From the NCBI GenBank assembly GCA_007135295.1, contig SLJD01000462.1:1-12126 (forward strand): a stretch of 12,126 nucleotides of DNA. Direction: 5' to 3'. The notes below the pieces were generated by a model, which worked only from the letters and a program-made list of their open reading frames with translations, did not search any database and had not been told where the DNA came from. How positions within the stretch are numbered: position 1 is the first letter of the stretch; every line of letters starts with the position of its first letter. A program made the position numbers and the translations under genes. Source of the stretch: Phycisphaerales bacterium. Lineage in GTDB: Bacteria; Planctomycetota; Phycisphaerae; Phycisphaerales; SM1A02. Below are positions 6,751 through 12,126 of this stretch, piece after piece.

Positions 6751-8034
6751 ATGCGGCTGACGATCATCAACCAGTTCTATGTGCCGGACATCAGCCCGAC
6801 GGCCCACTTGTGCGCATCATTGGCTGAACATCGGGCCGGGCACGGTGATTCGGTTACGGTCGTCACCAGTCGCGGCGGCTACGTCGCACCCTCGCGCGAA
6901 CAGCGACGCGAGGACAGGCGGGCGAATCCGCGCGTGATCCGCGTCTGGACGCCGCAACTCGGCAAGAAGCGCAAGCTCTTTCGCATCATTGATTATGCGT
7001 TTTTCTACCTGTTTGCGGCGCTTCGCGTGCTGTTTCTGCCGCGGCAGGACGTAATCGTCTCGCTGACGACGCCGCCGATGATTGCGTGGGCGGGCGTGCT
7101 GCATCGGATGGTTCGCCGCGGGACGAAGCTCGTGCTGTGGAACATGGACTGTTACCCCGAAGTGGCTGAACGTACGGGCGTCATCCGGTACGGCGGCGTG
7201 GCGAGCCGGCTCATGCGCTGGGCGAACCGGCGCCTGTTCCGGAGGATCGACCACCTGATCTGTCTCGATACAGCGATGGTGGAATTGCTCATGGGGGCGT
7301 ACGCGCCGAAAGGGCGCACGCTTCCCGTGACGGTGCTCCCGAATTGGGAGAAAGCTGATCTGTTTCCCGACGGGGCCGACCCCGGCCGATGGGAACGGAC
7401 CGATGCGCTTGGACTCGACGGCCGGTTCGTTGTGCTGTATCTCGGCAACACGGGATACGGGCACCGGTTCGAAACGGTCATGGATGCGGCCGAGTCGTTA
7501 CGGGATGAGCCGGTGACGTTTGTGTTTGTCGGCGGTGGCTCGCGCTGGGACGAAATCGAACAGGCCGTCGCGGAACGGAACCTCGACAACGTGATCATGC
7601 ACGGCTATGTGCCCAAGGAGCAGACGCCGGCGGTGATGGCGGCGGCGGACTGCGCGCTGATCACGCTGCGTGATGAAAGTCTCGGCGTGATGAGTCCGAG
7701 CAAGCTGCACAGCAACCTCGCCATGCGGCTGCCGGTCATCTACATCGGCCCGGCGAAGAGCAACGTCGACGATGCGATTCAGGAATATGAATGCGGCGTG
7801 AGCGTTCGGCATGGTGATGTCGATGGCGTGGTGTCTTTCATTCAAGAGATGATGCGGGACGACCAGCAGCGCCGATCTCTGCAGACTAATGCTCGTGAGG
7901 CATTTGACCTCGGATACTGTGATGTACGGACGCTGCCGCGGTTCGATGAAGTGCTCGGCGGGCTGCATGAGGCGACGCAGGTGGGCGGTGCTGTGGCGAG
8001 GGCGACTTCGGGATCTTCGACGGCAGACGGATGA
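6751..8034 (+). CDS. Family 4 glycosyltransferase (WbuB-like)
   Basis: GT-B fold glycosyltransferase of 427 residues, expected to add a sugar from a nucleotide donor to a lipid-linked or surface glycan at the inner face of the membrane. The N-terminal acceptor domain begins MRLTIINQFYVPDISPTAH. A hydrophobic stretch at residues 78-97, surrounded by Arg/Lys, may dock on the membrane. TVLPNWEKADLF (194-205) opens the donor domain, YLGNTGYGH (230-238) and FVGGGSRW (259-266) are GT4-like, and SPSKLHSNLAMRLPVIYIG (315-333) is the nucleotide-sugar binding region. The last 20 or so residues are low-complexity Ala/Gly/Ser/Thr. It lies 18 nt after the epimerase, which suggests the epimerase product feeds this or a linked transferase. 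Donor and acceptor are unknown. Confidence 0.85.
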   Translation: MRLTIINQFYVPDISPTAHLCASLAEHRAGHGDSVTVVTSRGGYVAPSREQRREDRRANPRVIRVWTPQLGKKRKLFRIIDYAFFYLFAALRVLFLPRQDVIVSLTTPPMIAWAGVLHRMVRRGTKLVLWNMDCYPEVAERTGVIRYGGVASRLMRWANRRLFRRIDHLICLDTAMVELLMGAYAPKGRTLPVTVLPNWEKADLFPDGADPGRWERTDALGLDGRFVVLYLGNTGYGHRFETVMDAAESLRDEPVTFVFVGGGSRWDEIEQAVAERNLDNVIMHGYVPKEQTPAVMAAADCALITLRDESLGVMSPSKLHSNLAMRLPVIYIGPAKSNVDDAIQEYECGVSVRHGDVDGVVSFIQEMMRDDQQRRSLQTNAREAFDLGYCDVRTLPRFDEVLGGLHEATQVGGAVARATSGSSTADG

Positions 8035-8075
8035 ACAAACCGCGCGGAATGGATTGTCAAGGCGACAGAGAGGAA

Positions 8076-8161
8076 TGGGCCCGGAGGGGCTCGAACCCTC
8101 ACGCCCCGTCAGGGGCAACGGATTTTAAGTCCGCAGCGTCTGCCGATTCCGCCACGGGCCC
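8076..8161 (-). tRNA. tRNA-Leu (anticodon UAA)
   Basis: On the minus strand an 86-nt class II tRNA folds fully. The acceptor is GGGCCCG (8161-8155) with CGGGCCC (8083-8077), and the discriminator A is at 8076. The D-arm holds GGCGGAATCGGCAGAC. The anticodon stem GCGGA/TCCGT encloses the loop CTTAAAA, so the anticodon is UAA (leucine). A long variable arm (GCCCC-TGAC-GGGGC) is typical of tRNA-Leu. The T-arm is GAGGG-TTCGAGC-CCCTC. CCA is not encoded (the next bases are TTC), so it must be added by a nucleotidyltransferase. It lies downstream of apaG on the same strand. Confidence 0.97.
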
Positions 8162-8176
8162 AATCGTGACTGATAC

Positions 8177-8214
8177 TGAAAAGCACCATCATACCCGGCC
8201 GGCCGGTGTTTTCA
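8177..8214 (-). terminator. Hairpin at the end of apaG, possible terminator
   Basis: On the minus strand TGAAAACACC (8214-8205) pairs with GGTGCTTTTCA (8187-8177) with a single bulged C, giving a 10-bp stem and a 17-nt GC-rich loop. The stop codon of apaG is the first three bases of the stem. The A-run and T-run flanking a CACC/GGTG core are what a bidirectional intrinsic terminator shows, but the T-run is only four long and lies within the stem. The same bases also fit a promoter for the tRNA. Confidence 0.4.
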
Positions 8215-8215
8215 G
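8188..8215 (-). promoter_or_regulatory. Candidate sigma-70-type promoter of tRNA-Leu
   Basis: Minus strand: CTGAAA (8215-8210, 4 of 6 matches to TTGACA), a 16-nt spacer, and TATGAT (8193-8188, 5 of 6 matches to TATAAT). The predicted start near 8181 would give a 5' leader of about 20 nt before the mature tRNA at 8161. It overlaps the apaG stop and the hairpin described at 8177-8214. Confidence 0.45.
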
Positions 8216-8613
8216 ACCGAGGCCGGTTCCCGTTCGGCGACGAGGTAGAAGCGGCCGACGGTGACGTCAAACTCCTCGCCGTCCTCGTCGAGCATGCGAT
8301 ACCGGCCTTCCATTGTTCCCCAGTCGGAGGGCAGTGTGCAGAAGCTGTGATACCGGTGGGACTGGCCGGGCAGAAGCAGAGGCTGCTCGCCGACCACGCC
8401 TTCTCCGGCGATGTGTTCCGTTCCGCCATCGGCGTCGACGATCCACCACTCGCGGCTGATGAGGCGGGCCCGCCGCTCTGATTCGTTCGTAACGGTGATG
8501 TCGTACCGAAAGAGGTACTGATGCCGGCCGGGCAAGGATTCTTCGGGCAGGTGCCTGGGATGCACTCCGACGCGGAATCCATTGGTCAATGTCTCAGAGC
8601 CGTGCTCTCGCAC
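8212..8613 (-). CDS. apaG: ApaG domain protein
   Basis: A 133-residue protein consisting almost entirely of the ApaG (DUF525) beta-sandwich domain. The molecular role of ApaG is not firmly known; in enterobacteria it is linked to divalent cation (Co/Mg) resistance and sits beside apaH, and the same fold occurs in some F-box proteins. Support: HQYLFRYDITVTN (residues 31-43), REWWIVDADG (54-63), the glycine-rich loop GEGVVGEQPLLLPG (70-83) with its GxGxxG, and GTMEGRY (99-105). The GTG start is fixed by a perfect AAGGAG at 8625-8620, six nucleotides upstream. It lies 73 nt after the TlpA-like gene on the same strand and may share its transcript. No apaH or rsmA neighbour is seen. Confidence 0.92.
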   Translation of the reverse strand: MREHGSETLTNGFRVGVHPRHLPEESLPGRHQYLFRYDITVTNESERRARLISREWWIVDADGGTEHIAGEGVVGEQPLLLPGQSHRYHSFCTLPSDWGTMEGRYRMLDEDGEEFDVTVGRFYLVAEREPASV

Positions 8614-8619
8614 CGTGTG

Positions 8620-8625
8620 CTCCTT
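8620..8625 (-). promoter_or_regulatory. Strong ribosome binding site of apaG
   Basis: AAGGAG on the minus strand, six nucleotides before the GTG at 8613. It decides the unusual start codon and shows that this organism does use strong Shine-Dalgarno sites, in contrast to pyrE, tmk and the GH57 gene. Confidence 0.8.
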
Positions 8626-8686
8626 GTTCTGTGCCGTATTCAGTGGGTTGCGGACCTCGCACTGTCATGGACCTTGAGGGATCGCA

Positions 8687-9967
8687 TTATGCACTGTCCG
8701 GCCGCTCGGTCCAGCGGTAAACGCGTCGATGTGGAGCGTCATCGATGTCTGCGTCTGCATCGGGCCGTTGCCGCCGCACATCTTCAATCTGCTGGTCCGC
8801 TTCAACGATGTCACCCAGCAGATCCTGTTGAAGGCGGGACGGATGGCCCTGCCAGCGGACCACACCGTCACGAGAGATCACGGCGGTATGCGGGATGCCG
8901 CGGACGCCGAAGGCGTTCTTCATGCGGGCGTCGGAGTCGATGGCCAGAGCGTACTCAAAGTCACGATCACGCAGGTTGTGACGGAGCCGCCCCTGTTCGA
9001 AGCTGCGGTAACCTTCATCACTGACGCCGATGACAGTCGCCTCGCGCGGGAACGCCCGCTGAAGCTGATTCAAATGAGGAATGGCGTTGCGGCAGGGCCC
9101 GCACCAGGTCGCCCAGAATTCGAGGACAATCACACGGTCACGCATCTGCGGCCGGTCCGTGATCCATCGTTCAACATGGAACTGCGGAGCCGATTCGCCT
9201 TGAAGGTCCCGTGCTGATCCGATCCGATCGTTGTGGGGGGGGAAATCGACGGCATCCTCTTCCTCACCAGGCTCATCCTCTTCCTCGCCCGGTTCGTCGC
9301 CTTCGTCCTCAACTTCATCTTCGGGATGAACGGGCGGCGTTGCGTCCTCATCGAATGATTCTTCGAGCAGTCGTTCGGTGACGCCGAAAAGCCCCCGTTC
9401 ATTCACCCCGGCGTAGCGGACCGCGCCCTGCCGGTCGATAACGATATTCGTCGGGCGCCGATAGAAGCCGAGCGTGTCACTGAAGACGCCTTCCTCATCA
9501 ATGAGCACGGGGAGTCCCGGATCACGTCGCGTGATGAATCTCTCGGCCCGCTCGACTTCCTTGGGCGTGTGAACAGTCAGGACGACGACGTCGTCATCGT
9601 CGACTCGCTGATCCAGGCGCTGGGCGCGATCGAACCATGCGCGGCCGATGCGGCTGCCGTTGGTCCAGGATTGCACCACAACCACCTTGCCGCGCAGGTC
9701 TTCCCAGTCAACGCGCTCATGGCCGTGCCAGCTCACATTGCCGGGAATCGGAGGTGGAGCGTATCCGAGATTGGCTTCAACCGCCTGTCGGTCGAGGTCA
9801 TCAAGCCGATCCGACCAGGCACGCGGGAGATCCTGGCGCGGGTCGTCAGCCGCGGCCGCATGGCTCATCACTCCCGTCCACGCCAGCAGCAGGGCAATCA
9901 TGCACATCGCCCGATTCGCGTGCTGTGAGCGGGTGTTAAAGATGTCGGTAGGGGCTATCCGGTTCAT
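8687..9967 (-). CDS. Exported TlpA-like protein with one degenerate and one active thioredoxin domain
   Basis: A 426-residue protein, probably exported to the periplasm, where TlpA/ResA-like proteins reduce or isomerise disulfides. Residues 1-40 look like a signal peptide: basic start, hydrophobic MCMIALLLAWTGVM (21-34), and AAAA-DD as possible cleavage site. The first thioredoxin-like domain (about 75-200) keeps the fold marks VVVVQSW (95-101) and a cis-Pro site RPTNIVID (171-178), but W101-TNGS stands where WCxxC should be, so it has no redox cysteines. An acidic linker (about 203-241) holds two DEPGEEE repeats. The second domain (about 255-395) has WCGPC (288-292) and the cis-Pro GIPHT (P359) and should be active. 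The start fits AGGAG at 9981-9977, nine nucleotides upstream. The client proteins are unknown. Confidence 0.85.
   Translation of the reverse strand: MNRIAPTDIFNTRSQHANRAMCMIALLLAWTGVMSHAAAADDPRQDLPRAWSDRLDDLDRQAVEANLGYAPPPIPGNVSWHGHERVDWEDLRGKVVVVQSWTNGSRIGRAWFDRAQRLDQRVDDDDVVVLTVHTPKEVERAERFITRRDPGLPVLIDEEGVFSDTLGFYRRPTNIVIDRQGAVRYAGVNERGLFGVTERLLEESFDEDATPPVHPEDEVEDEGDEPGEEEDEPGEEEDAVDFPPHNDRIGSARDLQGESAPQFHVERWITDRPQMRDRVIVLEFWATWCGPCRNAIPHLNQLQRAFPREATVIGVSDEGYRSFEQGRLRHNLRDRDFEYALAIDSDARMKNAFGVRGIPHTAVISRDGVVRWQGHPSRLQQDLLGDIVEADQQIEDVRRQRPDADADIDDAPHRRVYRWTERPDSA
9235..9242 (-). repeat. Homopolymer tract of eight C (coding strand) inside the TlpA-like gene
   Basis: The coding strand has C8 in the codons for F-P-P-H at residues 242-245, just before the active thioredoxin domain. 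Slippage by one base would shift the frame after the inactive first domain and the acidic linker. Confidence 0.9.
9257..9298 (-). repeat. 21-bp tandem duplication encoding DEPGEEE twice
   Basis: Two adjacent 21-bp units (9298-9278 and 9277-9257) match at 17 of 21 bases, and all four differences are synonymous. They encode residues 224-230 and 231-237 of the acidic linker in the TlpA-like protein. Confidence 0.85.
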
Positions 9968-9976
9968 CGGTCGATA

Positions 9977-10080
9977 CTCCTGAAAGTCAGTTCACGACAT
10001 GGGTTATGGCAAACCGGGCGACGTGAAGAATCCAGCCGATGCTGGATCAGGTTCATTCCATCAGATCGCGCCGTATGGTA
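9977..10080 (-). promoter_or_regulatory. Structured leader and candidate -10 of the TlpA-like gene
   Basis: On the minus strand TACCAT (10080-10075) could be a -10, which would give a leader of about 100 nt. The leader has a hairpin with a 7-bp perfect stem, ATCCAGC / GCTGGAT (10047-10041 and 10036-10030) around a 4-nt loop. A second stem, TTCACG (10027-10022) / CGTGAA (9996-9991), encloses GGTT/AACC and ends about nine nucleotides before the AGGAG ribosome-binding site (9981-9977). No known riboswitch class fits. Confidence 0.35.
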
Positions 10081-10181
10081 CGCGCCGCCGGCGGTTCCCG
10101 GAGCGCGGCAGGGGAAGTCATTCGGAGTCCCCCGCGAACGGGGCGAGGCTGGAATCCGGGGCCTCGGAAGGGCGCGGCCGC

Positions 10182-10210
10182 TTTCCTGCCTTCTGTGCCG
10201 GCGGTATCCT
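10182..10210 (+). promoter_or_regulatory. Candidate promoter of tmk, predicting a leaderless mRNA
   Basis: TTTCCT (10182-10187, weak match to a -35), a 17-nt spacer, then TATCCT (10205-10210) six nucleotides before the ATG at 10217. No Shine-Dalgarno is present. The layout matches that before pyrE and the GH57 gene. Confidence 0.4.
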
Positions 10211-10216
10211 GCCTGA

Positions 10217-10906
10217 ATGCTGCTTGTCATCGAAGGCATCGATGCGGCCGGGAAGGCCACTCAGACCCGCCGGCTCGTCGAGCGGTACCGGGCGTGTGGG
10301 CGGCAGGCGGCGACGATGTCGTTTCCGCGGTACGGACAGGGGGTGTTCGCGGACGCCATCGCCGAATACTTGAACGGGCGGTTCGGTCCGCTTGAATCGG
10401 TCGCTCCGCAACTTGCGGCGATGCTCTTCGCCGGCGACCGGTTCGAGCATCTCCATAGGCTTGAGAAGTCCATGAATGAACACGACGTCGTCGTGCTCGA
10501 CCGCTATGTCGCGTCCAACCTCGCCTATCAGGGCGCGCGGGCCGATGCTGATGATCGCGGGCGGCTGCTGTCGTGGATCGAGCGTCTGGAGTACGAGGTG
10601 TACGGCCTTCCGGTGCCGGATCACACACTGTTGCTCGACGTTCCCCCGCCGGTGGCGGCTGATCTGCTGCACCGAAAGTCCGCGCGGCAATACACGGATG
10701 ATGCGGCGGACCTGCATGAACGCAATCGAACGTTCATTCAAGCCGTTCACAGCGTGTATCATGAGCTTGCTGCGAACGACCCGGAACGGTGGTCGATCAT
10801 CGCCTGCCACGATGCTGACGGCCGGCTGGCCGATGAAGCGACGATCGCCGGCCGCATTGAAGAAGCGATTCGCGCAGCAGGCATCGCCATTCCGGCTGAT
10901 GCGTGA
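10217..10906 (+). CDS. tmk: Thymidylate kinase
   Basis: Phosphorylates dTMP to dTDP with ATP for DNA synthesis; 229 residues, normal length. The P-loop is GIDAAGKA (residues 7-14), with Ala where Ser or Thr is usual after the Lys. SFPRYGQGVFADAIAEYLNG (35-54), GDRFEH (73-78), DRYVASNLAYQGAR (95-108) and GLPVPDHTLLLDV (130-142) follow. The LID region RKSARQYTDD (153-162) supplies basic residues. The set closely resembles the Mycobacterium tuberculosis-type Tmk (FPRYGQ, DRYVASN, GLPKPD), which also lacks Ser/Thr after the P-loop Lys. The start has no Shine-Dalgarno but has TATCCT six nucleotides upstream. The gene is divergent from the TlpA-like gene and ends 24 nt from the convergent serS stop. 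Confidence 0.92.
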   Translation: MLLVIEGIDAAGKATQTRRLVERYRACGRQAATMSFPRYGQGVFADAIAEYLNGRFGPLESVAPQLAAMLFAGDRFEHLHRLEKSMNEHDVVVLDRYVASNLAYQGARADADDRGRLLSWIERLEYEVYGLPVPDHTLLLDVPPPVAADLLHRKSARQYTDDAADLHERNRTFIQAVHSVYHELAANDPERWSIIACHDADGRLADEATIAGRIEEAIRAAGIAIPADA

Positions 10907-10930
10907 TTCCCGGGCGACGTCGCGGCAGGA

Positions 10931-12124
10931 TTATCGTGGCGGCTCGAGTCGTTCGATGCCGGCCAGGTACGGCTGCAGGGCCTCAGGGACTGTGATCGAG
11001 CCGTCTTCGTTCTGGTACATCTCCAGAATGGGGATGAGCAAACGGGGACTCGCTGCAACGGTATTGTTGAGGGAATGGGCGTAGACGTTGTTGCCGTTAC
11101 TGTCCCTGTACCGGAGTTTGAGCCGCCGACACTGGAAGTCGTACAGCCGCGACGCTGAATGCGTCTCGCCGTATGCGCCGGTCGGTCGGCCGGCGTCGTC
11201 TTCGTTGCCCCGGCCGGGCATCCAGCAGTCGATATCGATCATGTCGGCATTTTTCGCGCCGAGGTCGCCGGTGCAGCATTGAAGCAGGCGGTGAGGCAGT
11301 TCGAGGCGGCGGAGGAAGCGTTCGACGATATCGATCATTTCCGTGTGCCAGCGCCGGCTTTCCAGTTCGTCAGCGCGGCAGATGACGACCTGCTCAACCT
11401 TGTCGAACTGGTGCACGCGGTAGAACCCCGCCGTGTCCCGGCCGGCGGCTCCGGCTTCGCGGCGGAAACAGGTCGACACGGTGGCGTACTTCAGGGGCAG
11501 CACGGACTCGTCAAGAATCTCATCGGCATGCAGACCCATGAGGCCGACTTCGCCCGTTCCGGTGAGATACAGGTCATGGCCGCCGCCCCGGCTCGTTTCC
11601 TCAATGTGGTACGCCGTGTCGCGGCCCGCCGGGAAGAAGCCGGTTCCCGTCATGCACTCTTCACGGACGATGACCGGGACGGACATTGGCGTAAAGCCGC
11701 ATTCATTCGTGATGAAGTCAAAGCCGAACCGCAGCAGCGCCTGGTGCAGCCGCATGCCATGGCCGGTCAGCGTGTAATGTCGTGACCCGGACATCTTGAC
11801 CGCGCGTTCGAAATCGACCAGGCCGAGCGACTCGGCGAGTTCGAGATGAGTCTTCGGCGCAAAGCCGCGGTTGCCTTCAAATGACTGTTCCGGGTTGAAC
11901 CAGTCCGGTGCCCAGCGGCGCAGTTCAACATTGTCTTCCTCGGAAGTTCCTCCGGGAACATCCGGATCCGGCGGCTGGGGGATCTGCAGCCAGAGATCCT
12001 TCCATTCCGGCTCGATCTGCGCGATCTTCTGTTCGAAGGCGTGGATCTCGGCCTTGAGCGCGATGGGGCGCGATTCCAGTTCGCGAATCTGCGCTTCGAG
12101 GCGGTCCTTCTCATGATCCCCCGC
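10931..12124 (-). CDS. serS: Seryl-tRNA synthetase (5' end cut by the window)
   Basis: Class II aminoacyl-tRNA synthetase charging tRNA-Ser; the visible 397 residues lack roughly the first 30. The open frame continues upstream of the internal ATG at 11794 to the window edge. Visible residues 3-45 (DHEKDRLEAQIRELES and on) are the second half of the N-terminal coiled-coil arm that holds the long variable arm of tRNA-Ser. FAPKTHLELAESLGLVDFE, SGSRHYTLTG, the T-x-E serine-binding site in LTGTGEV (about 187-193), motif 2 FRREAGAAGRDTAGFYRVHQF (220-240) and motif 3 with Arg361 in NNTVAASPRLLIPILE mark the catalytic domain. Motif 3 departs from the common NGSGLA-type sequence but keeps the Arg. It is convergent with tmk, and no terminator is visible in the 24-nt gap. 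Confidence 0.95.
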   Translation of the reverse strand, partial: AGDHEKDRLEAQIRELESRPIALKAEIHAFEQKIAQIEPEWKDLWLQIPQPPDPDVPGGTSEEDNVELRRWAPDWFNPEQSFEGNRGFAPKTHLELAESLGLVDFERAVKMSGSRHYTLTGHGMRLHQALLRFGFDFITNECGFTPMSVPVIVREECMTGTGFFPAGRDTAYHIEETSRGGGHDLYLTGTGEVGLMGLHADEILDESVLPLKYATVSTCFRREAGAAGRDTAGFYRVHQFDKVEQVVICRADELESRRWHTEMIDIVERFLRRLELPHRLLQCCTGDLGAKNADMIDIDCWMPGRGNEDDAGRPTGAYGETHSASRLYDFQCRRLKLRYRDSNGNNVYAHSLNNTVAASPRLLIPILEMYQNEDGSITVPEALQPYLAGIERLEPPR

Positions 12125-12126
12125 GC

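Noticed and set aside
10022..10063. TPP-riboswitch-like string on the minus strand (TGAACCTGATC followed by a stem)
   Set aside because: It resembles the 3' half of the TPP aptamer, but the invariant GCGNAGGGA after the stem and the CUGAGA core are missing, and the downstream gene is not a thiamine gene.
10060..10210. Possible SRP RNA or other structured RNA between the TlpA-like gene and tmk
   Set aside because: It is GC-rich with some stems, but lacks the conserved SRP core (GGAAGG/AGCAG loops) or any other RNA family motif I can recognise.
11159..11785. 208-codon plus-strand open frame opposite serS
   Set aside because: It is antisense to conserved SerRS catalytic motifs; the minus-strand protein is unambiguous.

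Overview
The window is about 12 kb of GC-rich bacterial chromosome packed with ordinary genes on both strands. There is no rRNA, insertion sequence, phage gene or CRISPR array. The gene content suggests a Planctomycetota-like bacterium, possibly Phycisphaerae: it combines a bacterial LysW carrier-protein operon, a cytosolic GH57 amylase and an acidic TlpA-type protein, and the tRNA does not encode its CCA end. This placement is inference; Deinococcota or another LysW-using phylum cannot be excluded.

Layout. (1) Positions 2-3446, plus strand: the end of lysX, then lysY, lysZ and lysK, tightly coupled by ATGA and GTGA overlaps. In this pathway the amino group of alpha-aminoadipate (or glutamate) is attached to the C-terminus of the small acidic protein LysW. 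The side chain is then phosphorylated (LysZ), reduced (LysY) and aminated (LysJ, not in the window), and LysK releases lysine (or ornithine). lysW and lysJ must lie outside. (2) Positions 3496-4725, minus: a GH57 glycoside hydrolase, convergent with lysK and divergent from pyrE. (3) Positions 4837-5376: pyrE (pyrimidine synthesis). (4) Positions 5680-8034: a two-gene sugar module, an extended-SDR sugar-nucleotide epimerase followed by a GT4 glycosyltransferase, probably for a surface glycan. (5) Positions 8076-9967, minus: a TlpA-like double-thioredoxin exported protein, apaG, and tRNA-Leu(UAA). (6) Positions 10217-10906: tmk. (7) Positions 10931-12124, minus: serS, whose 5' end is cut by the window edge.

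Regulation. Genes show two kinds of start. apaG, lysZ, the TlpA-like gene and probably the epimerase have Shine-Dalgarno sequences. pyrE, tmk and the GH57 gene have none, but each has a TANNNT hexamer 6-7 nt before its ATG, the signature expected of leaderless mRNAs. The TlpA-like gene has a leader of about 100 nt that can form two hairpins. tRNA-Leu seems to have a promoter embedded in a hairpin at the end of apaG.

I see no convincing new multi-gene system. The best second looks are the leaderless promoter pattern, the TlpA-like protein (a cysteine-less Trx domain fused through an acidic repeat linker, next to a C8 tract, to an active Trx domain), the SDR epimerase with Phe in place of its catalytic Tyr, and the bacterial LysW operon.
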